A stretch of DNA of 64,000 bases from Rhodospirillales bacterium (GCA_020638295.1 JACKIU010000001.1:186001-250000); one strand, 5' to 3'. Numbered from the stretch's first letter, positions 26,810 to 35,477 are shown. The notes: a model not told the origin generated them from the sequence alone. Made by a program: numbers and translations.

Positions 26810-26874
26810 GGGTTCTCTCCTCTTTTCTTGCACAGATTCGGCTTCCAAGCAATGATCCGTGCGGTGAATTATAA

Positions 26875-26900
26875 GATCCCTCGACTTCGCTCGGGATGAC
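26875..26900. repeat. GATCCC...GGGATGAC short palindrome (family C, copy 3)
   Basis: A 26-bp palindrome in the recA leader, upstream of the chosen recA start. It matches the outer arms of the family C elements at 51253-51323 and 51905-51963. Within the recA 5' leader it would form a small hairpin in the mRNA. Confidence 0.6.
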
Positions 26901-26909
26901 AATAATGCA

Positions 26910-26938
26910 AAGATGTACTCATTTTGTTCTCATGTCAA
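26910..26938 (-). promoter_or_regulatory. Putative recA promoter
   Basis: On the minus strand TTGACA (26938-26933) is followed after 17 bases by CATCTT (26915-26910), a perfect -35 and a weak -10 (3 of 6). Just upstream on the plus strand are GAAC-N6-GAAC direct repeats (near 26948-26961), one base short of the alphaproteobacterial LexA spacing GTTC-N7-GTTC. SOS control is therefore plausible but not shown. Confidence 0.45.
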
Positions 26939-27045
26939 CGGCAAAAAGAACAAAAAGGAACAAAAATTTTCTTTACTTATGTAAAAAAATAAATAGAATG
27001 CCCATCGTTACACTGCACAAGCCTTATCAAATCAAAGAGGAAAAC

Positions 27046-27867
27046 ATGACTACAAGCGATACAAACGAGCGTGCTGAGCAAAGAAACTTTCTATTTAGCC
27101 GTGTGAAAGAAGGAATATCTCATGAAGAGGCCATGCGAGAGTTTCAAGACCGTCGTCCCTTCAGCTTACCGCGTAATGCAGGCCGTGGCCTGGATAATTT
27201 TGAGGACTTTAAAAGATGTGGATTTATAATTGGCTCCCCTGAAGATGATTTGTTTGTTGAATCTGAAATGCCTCCAGGATGGTCACTAAATCGTTATAAT
27301 TCAATGAATTTCGGTTTTTTAGATGAGAAAGGAAGAAATCGCGGCAGTTATTTTCACAAGGCTGAATCTTATGATCAGATAGCGCACGCTTCCTTGAAAA
27401 AGTGTGTTTCTGTTTTCGTTGACCGAAAAGAACATTTGGGCGATGGGCGCGAAGTTTTGACTATTCACTTTAACGATAATGCGGAGAAAGGCTTTAATTT
27501 TAATGTAGGGGAATTTACCGTTGCGTCCACGGCCCTTTACGACCGTGGGAGCCGTCGCACAGGTGATAAGGAATACGAGTATATTGGCCACGATTACATT
27601 GAGGCGCATAAAGATGTTTATGAGCGTGTAACGGCTTTCAAAGAAGAACTCCAATCTCAGGCAACATCTCTGCTTAAAAAGGTCTTTCCTCATTGCGCCG
27701 ATCCCGGCGCCTATTGGGATGATGATATCTCGAACGACGTTCAAAAATTGCAAGAACGATTGCAAAAGCTAGCGGACAAAACGGCCAAGAAAAGAACGGG
27801 ATTTTTTAGTAGAGAGAGAGTTATCGATACGCTGGTTGTGCCTGCTACGGAGAGTTTACCGGCTTAA
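27046..27867 (+). CDS. Hypothetical protein, 273 aa
   Basis: Starts at MTTSDTNERAEQ, with AGAGGAAAAC directly upstream; the frame extends a further 50 codons into the recA promoter region, but those lack a ribosome site. The protein is mixed alpha/beta with EGISHEEAMREFQDRRPFS near the start. The C-terminal part is helical and Lys-rich (DDISNDVQKLQERLQKLADK). No signal peptide, membrane helix or catalytic motif is visible. Codon use is more A/T-rich than in the neighbours. Not recognised; it is followed by a GTCATT-family repeat. Confidence 0.65.
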   Translation: MTTSDTNERAEQRNFLFSRVKEGISHEEAMREFQDRRPFSLPRNAGRGLDNFEDFKRCGFIIGSPEDDLFVESEMPPGWSLNRYNSMNFGFLDEKGRNRGSYFHKAESYDQIAHASLKKCVSVFVDRKEHLGDGREVLTIHFNDNAEKGFNFNVGEFTVASTALYDRGSRRTGDKEYEYIGHDYIEAHKDVYERVTAFKEELQSQATSLLKKVFPHCADPGAYWDDDISNDVQKLQERLQKLADKTAKKRTGFFSRERVIDTLVVPATESLPA

Positions 27868-27973
27868 GCTTGCGGGAAAGACAATGATGTGAGCGCGCAG
27901 CAATGCGGAGTTCCGGATGCCCGCACTTGTACCCCTGAGGGTATAAATCGGGCATGACGGTGATGTGTGATAT

Positions 27974-28080
27974 GACATCATTACGAGTGAGCCTGCGGAA
28001 TGGGGGCAATGCTTTGAATTCTGGATTGCTTCGCTTCCGCCTTCGCCAAGGCTTCGGCGGACAAGGCGCGCGCAATGACT
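27974..28080. repeat. GTCATTGCGAG palindromic element (family A), diverged copy 2 with a nested hairpin
   Basis: The outer arms GACATCATTACGAG and GCAATGAC, and the inner arm CTGGATTGCTTCG, are the family A sequence. Inside the right half a second palindrome, TCCGCC...GGCGGA with CTTCGCCAAGGCTTCG between, resembles the hairpin at 45858-45885 (family D). It therefore looks like one repeat inserted in another. It ends 4 bases before the cckA stop codon. Confidence 0.7.
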
Positions 28081-28084
28081 GAAT

Positions 28085-30622
28085 CTAATCCCCCAGAACG
28101 TCTTTGACCTTGGCGGCGAGTTGCTTGAGGGTGAAGGGTTTGGGCAGGAAGAAAATATTTTCGCCCATATGATCTTTGAGTTTGTCTTCGGTATAGCCGG
28201 ACATGAAGATGATCTTGAGACCCGGCGAGGTCTGGCGCATGCGCTGGGCCAGCGTCGGGCCGTCCATATTGGGCATGACGACATCGGTGACCAGCAGATC
28301 AATGCTCTTATTGTCCTGGCGCTCCATGACTTCAAGAGCCGATTCGCCGCTGTCGGCGGTGAGGACTTCATAGCCTTTGTTGGTCAGGGCCCGTTCGGAG
28401 AACGTACGCACGGCGTCTTCGTCTTCGACCAGCAAGATGCGCTCTGTTCCCGTGAGGTCCTTGGTTTCAACATCTTCCATTTCGGGGCGCTCGTCCTGTT
28501 CGGCTTCGACCTCATCCCTGCCGACGCGCGGCAGATAAATAATGAAGGTCGTGCCCTTGCCGAGCGTACTTTCAACATCGAGAAAACCGCCGGTCTGGCG
28601 AATGATCCCGTAGACGGTGGCCAGACCCAGACCGGTGCCCTCGCCGACATCCTTGGTGGTATAAAACGGCTCGAAGATGCGGGCGAGATTCTTCTGCGGA
28701 ATGCCGGTGCCGGTATCGGTGACCTTAATCGTCACCCAGTGGCCGGGCGGGAGTTCTTCGGAGATGAGTTTTTTGGGTTTGCGGATTGTGAAATTCTCAG
28801 TTGCGATGGTCAGCGCTCCGGCGGTCTCTCCCTTGGCGTTCATGGCGTCGCGCGCATTGACCGCCAGATTGATGAGAACCTGCTCCATCTGGCCTTCGTC
28901 GACCTTTACAGGGCCGAGATCCTGACCATGGATCAGTTCAAGCTCAATATTAGTGCCGATCAGGCGGCGAATCAGATGGGAAAGTTCATAGAGAATGTCG
29001 CTGACATCGTGAATGCGCGGGCGCAATGTTTGCTGACGCGAAAAGGCGAGAAGCTGGCGCACGAGATTGGCGGCGCGGTTGGAGTTCTGCTTGATCTGCA
29101 TGATGTCGCCGAAGGACGGGTCGCCGGGTTTATGGCGGAGCAAGAGCAGATCGCAAAAGCCGATAATGGCGGTGAGCAGATTGTTAAAGTCATGCGCGAT
29201 GCCGCCGGCGAGCTGGCCGATGGCCTGCATTTTTTGCGACTGAACGAACTGAGCCTCGAGGGATTTTTTCTCTGTAAGATCAATGAAGTGGAGGACGGCT
29301 TTTCCATCACCCCTGAACTTCCGGGCGTGCATCTGCACCTCGACCGGACCTGCGGAGCCTTTGAGGGAAATTTCAAGCGGCGCATCGAGGTTTTTGCCCT
29401 TTTCAATACGGCCCAGCGCGCCGATAACCTCGTCGCGGTCGTCATCGTCAATGAGGTCGTTAAAGACGAGGCCTTCGATTTTTTCGATGGGCGAATCAAG
29501 GATCGCGGCAAAGGCGTTATTACAGTCGGCAATCCGGCCGTTTTCATCGATGAGGATGATACCGACCGGGGCTTCGTCGAAGAAGCGCTGGAAGCGGTCT
29601 TCGGAGGCTTTGAGGGCCTGGCGCATCTGGCTTTCGGCGGTCAGGTCATGGACCACGGCGCGGGTGCGTACGCGCTGTTTACCATCAAGCCCCTGCCCTT
29701 CGCGGACGATGACCTGATTAATCGAGGCGAGAAACGGCCGTCCGCCAGCGCCTTTCATTTCGATTTCGACAATCTGGCGATTGCCGCCGGATTCGACCAG
29801 ATCGTAAGGATTGGCCTCGGCAGGCGGGCTCAACATATAGGTGTGCAAACGGCCGGAATCGAGAAGCACCTGCAGGTCTTCGCCGAGCCAACGGGCGAAG
29901 GTGGCGTTGGCAAAAACAAAGCGGCCATTTTCATCAACGGAGAAAAAGCCGACCGGGGCATTGTCGGTAAAGTCGATGAGTTTTTCGCGCTCGGCGCGGA
30001 TCGCCGTGTCGGCGGTGTGTTTTTCGGTGACATCGTCGATGCGCCAGTGCACATATCCAGCACGCCCGGCGATGGGCTGGGCGGTGATAAGAAGCCAGCG
30101 TTCCTGATCTTCGTAGCGGGAGAACAGTTCGATCGAATCTGTCAGGCCGCGATGAGCCTGATCGGTGAGCAGGCGGAAATGGGCCGCGACTTCGTCGCTG
30201 TAGTCGAACAGGCGCAGCAGGCTGGAAAAGCTCGGCGGGCCGACGCCGCGGCAAAGCCTCTCGAATTTCTGGTTGTAATAAAGGGTGTTGTCGGCGCTGT
30301 CGATGATCATGCGGGCGCCGCGCGAGCCCTCCATGACTTCGCGGACCAACTCAAGCTCTTCGTCAAGCTGGCGGTGGTTGTGATAGCCGCGATAAAGGAT
30401 AAAGCCGACGAGGCAGCACAGGGCGAATGCCATAGAGGTGAGTATTTTCATGTCCGGGGAGAGCGGCGCAAGGGTGAGGATATAGCCGAGAAACGCGGTA
30501 AAAATTGTGAAGAGAATCACGGCGAACAGCCCGTCATGGCGGCGGCGAACCGGGCCAGAGGCTGCGGGGGTTTGCGCCGATTTATGGTGGCGTTTGATAA
30601 ATTCGGTGTGATCCAGGTTCAT
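28085..30622 (-). CDS. cckA: Hybrid histidine kinase CckA
   Basis: 845 residues. Two N-terminal membrane helices (LFAVILFTIFTAFLGYIL, ILTSMAFALCCLVGFIL) are followed by several PAS-type domains (NAPVGFFSVDENGRFVFANA; EAPVGIILIDENGRIADCNN). The H-box is GQLAGGIAHDFNNLLTAIIG at about residue 470. The ATPase has FEPFYTTKDVGEGTGLGLAT, and a C-terminal receiver has LVTDVVMPNMDGPTL at about residue 782. CckA feeds phosphate through ChpT to CtrA in the alphaproteobacterial cell-cycle circuit. The identity rests on the CckA-type H-box and domain order. Its promoter region holds a CtrA-type box (30662-30677), suggesting feedback. Confidence 0.92.
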   Translation of the reverse strand: MNLDHTEFIKRHHKSAQTPAASGPVRRRHDGLFAVILFTIFTAFLGYILTLAPLSPDMKILTSMAFALCCLVGFILYRGYHNHRQLDEELELVREVMEGSRGARMIIDSADNTLYYNQKFERLCRGVGPPSFSSLLRLFDYSDEVAAHFRLLTDQAHRGLTDSIELFSRYEDQERWLLITAQPIAGRAGYVHWRIDDVTEKHTADTAIRAEREKLIDFTDNAPVGFFSVDENGRFVFANATFARWLGEDLQVLLDSGRLHTYMLSPPAEANPYDLVESGGNRQIVEIEMKGAGGRPFLASINQVIVREGQGLDGKQRVRTRAVVHDLTAESQMRQALKASEDRFQRFFDEAPVGIILIDENGRIADCNNAFAAILDSPIEKIEGLVFNDLIDDDDRDEVIGALGRIEKGKNLDAPLEISLKGSAGPVEVQMHARKFRGDGKAVLHFIDLTEKKSLEAQFVQSQKMQAIGQLAGGIAHDFNNLLTAIIGFCDLLLLRHKPGDPSFGDIMQIKQNSNRAANLVRQLLAFSRQQTLRPRIHDVSDILYELSHLIRRLIGTNIELELIHGQDLGPVKVDEGQMEQVLINLAVNARDAMNAKGETAGALTIATENFTIRKPKKLISEELPPGHWVTIKVTDTGTGIPQKNLARIFEPFYTTKDVGEGTGLGLATVYGIIRQTGGFLDVESTLGKGTTFIIYLPRVGRDEVEAEQDERPEMEDVETKDLTGTERILLVEDEDAVRTFSERALTNKGYEVLTADSGESALEVMERQDNKSIDLLVTDVVMPNMDGPTLAQRMRQTSPGLKIIFMSGYTEDKLKDHMGENIFFLPKPFTLKQLAAKVKDVLGD

Positions 30623-30661
30623 AGGTCTTTTTTAGCACAGGAACAATGTTTTAGGGAATTG

Positions 30662-30677
30662 TTAAGAAAAAATTAAC
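30662..30677 (+). promoter_or_regulatory. CtrA-type binding site, TTAA-N7-TTAAC
   Basis: TTAA at 30662-30665, seven bases, then TTAAC at 30673-30677: a full match to the CtrA consensus known from Caulobacter and other alphaproteobacteria. It lies 40 bases upstream of the cckA start on the minus strand and 48 bases upstream of the divergent 849-residue protein. CtrA could control either gene or both. Confidence 0.65.
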
Positions 30678-30724
30678 CCCTTCCCTCTAATATTTACATA
30701 GTTTTATTTAAAATGAGGGTAAAA

Positions 30725-33274
30725 ATGGCGGCGAGTTCTTATGATAATTTCACGGCGTTTTACGCGCGAAATCCGGGTGTATTTGGCAATGCGTATGAAA
30801 CAAGCGTAAAAATTGCGACCGTGAGACTTCTGGATTCGCAAAACAACAACACGTTGAATCAGAAAATCAATGCGGTTCTTCACGCCATTGATACGGGACA
30901 GGGAGACCCTGAATCCCTTATAAACGATCTTCAAGCATATGTTGATGACAGATTTTCTGCTGTTGGGGGACCTCAATTAAGCCCTCAAGAAGAAGTCAGC
31001 TACAAGCATAGTCATGAAAGGGGGGTGCAGGATCTTATTAAATCCCAACACCCAGACGTTAATGCAAGAGAGATACTCCTCAGTCTGGGACGATATGAGG
31101 ATGCCATGCCGGAGCAGGACGGAGCGCAATTGGATAATAACATCAACGCCTTCACATTGTTCACCAATATGCTTCCTGCCGATAACAATTCTCAGACAAA
31201 ATTTCTGGAAGCTTATGACCGCATATCCACAGCGCACACAAACATAGAGCAGGAATATCAGGGCTATAATGAATTGCGGGTTTTATCTCATAGAATTGGA
31301 GACACGGATCGCGCACTCACCCAGCCTTTTGGTTATCAAAATACTCTTTTCGATGTTGAAGGCCACGAAATAGTGTTGTCCACTGGTGGATATGAGTCTG
31401 CACTTCTTGGTAAACGCCCTGAGGTCTTTGATACAGGCAAGCCGCTTTTCGATCATAATGCCTTTGATGCACTTACTCAGCGTGCCCGCACACTACAACA
31501 GGGTGTTGAGAGCGCAATTTCCGCCGGGCCGCCCTATAATAATTTGGGCGACCTGACAACAAGCTATGGTGCACTTGAAAGTGAAATCAGTGATTTTTCA
31601 CAAGACGCCAAGAAAAATTTCCTTGTCCGCGCACAGCAATATTATGATGAAGAACTCGCGCTGTTAAAACAAGTACATGCAGATAACCCTCATGCCTCTT
31701 CTTCTGCCGATGTCGCGCTTTATCTTAAAAAAGTTGGTGATGCCCCGGATGTAACCAAGAATGCCTATGGCCGTTCTGATTTCACGATCGGTGCTTCTAT
31801 GAGCGCTGTGCGTGAAGTGCGCGAGCTTATTGGGAAGTACGATGGACCCGCAATCCGCAAAGCGTTTGACACGCTCAAACCGGATTCTGTTGGAGTTAGC
31901 GCTGCGGCGGTAGAGTCGGCACAGCCCGAGACCGAGTCTAAAGAACCGGATGGCAGCGGTGACGTACAACCCGCCGTGCCGATAGAGCCTGCCGCCGGGA
32001 GAACTTTAGCGGTGGCTGTTGCTGAAATGAAAGAGGCATCGCAACGCCCTGAGTTTGGGATTGGTGTGAGACTTTTCGGTGGTGAAAAAGCTCTCATGGA
32101 AGCGATTGCTAATAATACGGTTGTTGGCCTTACGGGGATGGCCGACCGGGCTGCTGAAAAAGATCCAAGTGGCCGCACGGCGGCGGAAATTCAGGCAGAC
32201 GCCGCTTTGCAGTTGGAGGTTATCAATACACAATTTGGCGGGGATATCGAACGCTACAAGGAAAAGCTCAATGATCTTTCAAGTGATCCTCGCTATGCGG
32301 GTATGGCGTTTGGCGAATTTTTGACCAAGATGCGCGGCGGCACTCTGGAAGCGGCTACCCCGGCTCCTGATGCCGCGCCGGTAGCGCCTGCGCCCGCACC
32401 TGAAGATCAGAGTGCGGATGGTGGCGGTGGCGCACAGCCTACCGCACCGGTAGAGCCTGCGCCCGAGTCTGCGCCTGAACCACTCGTCATCCATATCACG
32501 GGCGGCACGGAGATGAAGCTCAGTGGCCGGATGGCGATTGTCGGGCGTGGTACTCAGGTTGTCGAACCGCGCACTGCCCCCAGCGAAGAAGTCAGAGACA
32601 TGCAAAGCGCTCTGGTCGCGGCCGGATTTAGTGTCGGCACCTATCCAGACGGACATCCAAAAGCCGGTCAGGCATTGACCGACGGGCAGGAAGGTGAGCT
32701 TACCCGCGGGGCGGCGTTAAAGGCGGCAGAAGCCTTGAACTTGACCGAAGAGCAGCTGCGCACCATGCCGATTGAGGAATTCACGCAAAAGCTTGAAGAG
32801 TACAAGCTGGGACTGGAGAAAAAGCAGGAACAGAAGCAGGAACAGAAGCAGGAGCAGAAGCAGGAGCAGGAGCAGCCCGATGCTGCCGCCCCCGAAAAGT
32901 CCGCTCCTGATGAAGAACCGAAAAGAGGAACACCCCCTCAGGCGGAGGAGAAGACCAGTGCGCCTTTGAACAACTCCGCTGGAGCAGACCGCTCGCCGTA
33001 TACGCTTGATCAGCCTTTGAATCAGAGTTCTGTTGGCAACATCAGGGATTTAGGGAATGGAACGCCGCAAGTGTGTTATGACGAGAACGGTCTAAACAGC
33101 ATACTTATCGGTAATACGCCTGCCGTTGATATGTTCAAGAAGTTCGCCGAAGCCGACCCTGCGGTCGTAACGCCCCCGCAGCCGCAGCAGAAGCCGGACA
33201 CAGCACCGACGCTCGTAGAGCAACAGCCGGGCGTTGACAACACTAATTCCACTCTTCGTAGTATTATGTTTTAA
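30725..33274 (+). CDS. Large hypothetical protein with Ala/Pro linkers and a KQEQ repeat tract
   Basis: 849 residues from MAASSYDNFTAF, preceded by GAGGG; an ATG four codons up is also possible. Residues ~1-390 are helical. Two Pro/Ala/Glu linkers carry the near-duplicate phrase VPIEPA / APVEPAPESAPEP (around residues 420 and 575). A segment EEVRDMQSALVAAGFSVGTY (~620) looks like a peptidoglycan-binding-type helix pair. A tract of five KQEQ-like units lies near residue 700, and a Pro/Gln-rich end follows. No signal peptide is obvious. The gene is divergent from cckA and shares the CtrA box, so cell-cycle expression is inferred. Function unknown. Confidence 0.75.
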   Translation: MAASSYDNFTAFYARNPGVFGNAYETSVKIATVRLLDSQNNNTLNQKINAVLHAIDTGQGDPESLINDLQAYVDDRFSAVGGPQLSPQEEVSYKHSHERGVQDLIKSQHPDVNAREILLSLGRYEDAMPEQDGAQLDNNINAFTLFTNMLPADNNSQTKFLEAYDRISTAHTNIEQEYQGYNELRVLSHRIGDTDRALTQPFGYQNTLFDVEGHEIVLSTGGYESALLGKRPEVFDTGKPLFDHNAFDALTQRARTLQQGVESAISAGPPYNNLGDLTTSYGALESEISDFSQDAKKNFLVRAQQYYDEELALLKQVHADNPHASSSADVALYLKKVGDAPDVTKNAYGRSDFTIGASMSAVREVRELIGKYDGPAIRKAFDTLKPDSVGVSAAAVESAQPETESKEPDGSGDVQPAVPIEPAAGRTLAVAVAEMKEASQRPEFGIGVRLFGGEKALMEAIANNTVVGLTGMADRAAEKDPSGRTAAEIQADAALQLEVINTQFGGDIERYKEKLNDLSSDPRYAGMAFGEFLTKMRGGTLEAATPAPDAAPVAPAPAPEDQSADGGGGAQPTAPVEPAPESAPEPLVIHITGGTEMKLSGRMAIVGRGTQVVEPRTAPSEEVRDMQSALVAAGFSVGTYPDGHPKAGQALTDGQEGELTRGAALKAAEALNLTEEQLRTMPIEEFTQKLEEYKLGLEKKQEQKQEQKQEQKQEQEQPDAAAPEKSAPDEEPKRGTPPQAEEKTSAPLNNSAGADRSPYTLDQPLNQSSVGNIRDLGNGTPQVCYDENGLNSILIGNTPAVDMFKKFAEADPAVVTPPQPQQKPDTAPTLVEQQPGVDNTNSTLRSIMF

Positions 33275-33331
33275 TCTCTTTCAGGTTTAATTCCTCGCCG
33301 CTTGCGGCGTATAAAAAACAACGGGGAATCC

Positions 33332-33490
33332 AATTCTCAACTTCTTTTAAAGGATTGAAATAAAAAGAAGAACGAAACCCCGGCGAAAAGCCGGGGCCCA
33401 TGGGATTTGACTATGTATCGTATGGACCCCGCATCAAATGCGGGGTTTCGCGGGGTTTTGTATTTCGCTGAAAAGAAGTAAGTTGAGAAT
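33332..33490. repeat. 160-bp MITE-like element, copy 2 (family B)
   Basis: The inverse-oriented near copy of 3059-3218. It begins AATTCTCAACTTCTTTTAAA and ends AAGTTGAGAAT, so its terminal inverted repeats are better preserved than in copy 1. The inner CCCCG hairpins are at 33374-33398 and 33426-33449. It fills most of the 301-base gap between the 849-residue protein and flhB. The rest of the gap holds a short CGCCGCTTGCGGCG hairpin (33296-33309) and no gene. Confidence 0.87.
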
Positions 33491-33575
33491 AGCGTACGGG
33501 GACACAATAAGTATTGTGTCCCCCACGCTTTTGGTTCCTCACCCCTTGGGGCGGGATTGTTCATTCCGTATCCCT

Positions 33576-34649
33576 TTAATGCAATTTGCCTTTTTGTTTA
33601 AAGACGAAGGAGATGACTTCGGCGACGGCCTGATAATGCTCAACGGGAATGGTTTCGTCGATATCGACCACGTCATAGAGCGTGCGGGCGAGCGGCCGGT
33701 TTTCGTAGAGAATAATATCGTGTTCACGCGCGATTTCACGAATGCGCAGGGCGATCTGGTCGATTCCCTTGGCCACGCATAAAGGGGCCTCCATGGTCTC
33801 GGGGTCGTATTTCAGCGCGATGGAATAGTGCGTCGGGTTGGTGATGACGACATCCGCAGACGGCACGGCCTGCATCATGCGCCGGCGGGCTTTTTCCGAG
33901 CGGAGCTGGCGCAGGCGGGCCTTTACGTGCGGATCGCCTTCGGTTTGTTTATATTCGTCTTTGACCTCTTGTTTGGTCATGCGCATTTTCTTGGCGTGTT
34001 CGTGGCGCTGGTAGACCAGATCAATGACCGCGACGACGACGAGCACAACAAGGACGCCGATCATCAGGCGGACGATCAAGTCTTTGAGTTCAACCATCAA
34101 GAGCGGTATCGGCAGGCCGATGAAATGTTCGAACTGGCCGAAATAGGGTTTGATAATGACCACGCCGACAAGGCCGATAATGGCGAGTTTCAGAACGCCT
34201 TTGGCAAATTCCATCAGTGAGCGCATGGAAAAGAGGCGCTGGAACCCTTTGATCGGGGATATCTTGCTGAGTTCTGGTTTGATGGCTTCGGGGGCGAAGA
34301 GCGGGCCGACCTGAACGAACGGCGCGAGAAAGGCGGCCATGATCAGAAACAGAAACGGTAAGGCCATTGTTTTCAGGACTTCTTTTAGTCCCTCGCCCAG
34401 CACTATGCGCATGCCGCCGGGCGCGCCGGGGAACATATAAGAGCGTTCGAAATAGGCTTTGAGAATCTGCATCAGGTTCGACAGAACGTAGGGCGCCATC
34501 GCCGCGATCAGGATCGTCGCGGCAAAGAGCATCACCCAGTTATTGACCTCTTTGGAGACGGCGACCTGCCCTTTCTTGCGGGCTTCCTCGAGCTTTTTCG
34601 GCGTCGGGTCTTCGGTCTTCTGGGCGTCGTCGGACTGTTCGTCACTCAT
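33576..34649 (-). CDS. flhB: Flagellar export apparatus protein FlhB
   Basis: 357 residues. The N-terminus SDEQSDDAQKTEDPTPKKLEE is the FlhB hallmark (DPTPKKLEEARKKGQV), followed by four membrane helices. The autocleavage motif NPTH is present in VVITNPTHYSIALKYDP, and the C-terminal domain includes GIDQIALRIREIAREH and ENRPLARTLYDVVDID. FlhB switches secretion from hook to filament substrates. It lies on the same strand as fliR, but a P-loop gene on the opposite strand intervenes. A separate copy of only the C-terminal domain is at 38064-38432. Confidence 0.95.
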   Translation of the reverse strand: MSDEQSDDAQKTEDPTPKKLEEARKKGQVAVSKEVNNWVMLFAATILIAAMAPYVLSNLMQILKAYFERSYMFPGAPGGMRIVLGEGLKEVLKTMALPFLFLIMAAFLAPFVQVGPLFAPEAIKPELSKISPIKGFQRLFSMRSLMEFAKGVLKLAIIGLVGVVIIKPYFGQFEHFIGLPIPLLMVELKDLIVRLMIGVLVVLVVVAVIDLVYQRHEHAKKMRMTKQEVKDEYKQTEGDPHVKARLRQLRSEKARRRMMQAVPSADVVITNPTHYSIALKYDPETMEAPLCVAKGIDQIALRIREIAREHDIILYENRPLARTLYDVVDIDETIPVEHYQAVAEVISFVFKQKGKLH

Positions 34650-34660
34650 GAGCGTATTTT

Positions 34661-34687
34661 AACCGCGAAGACGCGAAGATGCGAAGG
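34661..34687. repeat. GCGAAGA short tandem tract
   Basis: ACCGCGAAGACGCGAAGATG is made of three GCGAAG units just upstream of flhB. It is a low-complexity dispersed-repeat type often seen between genes. It lies in the presumed flhB leader; no regulatory meaning is claimed. Confidence 0.5.
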
Positions 34688-34844
34688 TTTTCATGCGCTT
34701 TCTCACATGTCATTCCGGCCAGAGCGAGAGCGGCATGTGTCGCCGGCGGGAGTTAAACTGTGTACAAACCGTTTAAATTGCGGCCTGTCACCGCAAACCC
34801 TATTTAATTGACATAAATTAACACTCTGTGCAAAAACAGTCAGT

Positions 34845-35477
34845 ATGCTTTTAAATGCGAAACGGAAGAGCTTTTATTTTAATAAAAACTCGGTGCAGTT
34901 ACCTGATTTTACGGTCGAGGGTTCCGAGGGCGTTACAAGGTTTGGAGAGATGTTTTCTCAAGCCGTGCGCGCTATGTTGCGCCAGAGCCGAGAGCAGGAA
35001 AGAGTTTTGCGCGCTGGATTTTCTTCCACAGGCAGAGCGGGAAAAACGACATTTATAAAGGGCATTCTTCGGACTTTCGATGGCATGCAGAGCCGTGAAA
35101 GCAATTCCAAATCCCGGCCGCAGAATATTTGGTTTTGCGAAAAGGAAGACGTGTGCATACGGCACTACGATGCGTCTGTTTTCCATCCCCGGGAAAAACT
35201 GAATTCCTATTTTAAAAATACAGTCCATGACAATTTAAATCCCTATGGGTTCCCGTTTGTAGATCTTGTCGAAAACCCCGATGAAGACATGCATAATACG
35301 AGGTTCGACTGCCTTGTTGATCTCAAGATCGATTGTTTTCAAAACCGTATGAGAAACATTGCCATCACTGTAACGACTGAAGTTTCTAAACTGGAAGGTT
35401 TTCAGGCATTCGCAGAACAAGCAATGAAACGTTTTTCACCCCTCGATCACGAGCCTTCTCCTACCGCAAATATTTAA
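34845..35477 (+). CDS. TsaE-like P-loop protein in the flagellar cluster
   Basis: 210 residues. The P-loop is TGRAGKTTFIKGIL at residues 62-75, matching the TsaE form GxGKTTFxRGxL. Further TsaE-like features follow in the right order: H107-Y-D109 (TsaE HxD) and LVENP at 141-145 (TsaE LVEWPE). TsaE is the ATPase of tRNA threonylcarbamoyladenosine synthesis; this protein is longer, diverged, and lies between flhB and fliR on the opposite strand. It could be a paralogue with another job. The start codon has no clear Shine-Dalgarno. The family match is an inference from motifs. Confidence 0.55.
   Translation: MLLNAKRKSFYFNKNSVQLPDFTVEGSEGVTRFGEMFSQAVRAMLRQSREQERVLRAGFSSTGRAGKTTFIKGILRTFDGMQSRESNSKSRPQNIWFCEKEDVCIRHYDASVFHPREKLNSYFKNTVHDNLNPYGFPFVDLVENPDEDMHNTRFDCLVDLKIDCFQNRMRNIAITVTTEVSKLEGFQAFAEQAMKRFSPLDHEPSPTANI

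Noticed and set aside
28121..30676. An 851-codon open frame antisense to the whole of cckA
   Set aside because: It is the mirror of a GC-biased coding frame; its product has no recognisable domain, while the opposite strand encodes a full CckA. Long antisense frames also occur over other genes here, such as the TPR protein and the ALDH7 gene.
34795..34820. CtrA box upstream of the TsaE-like gene
   Set aside because: The two TTAA halves are separated by 10 bases rather than 7; a plain TTGACA promoter element explains the sequence as well.
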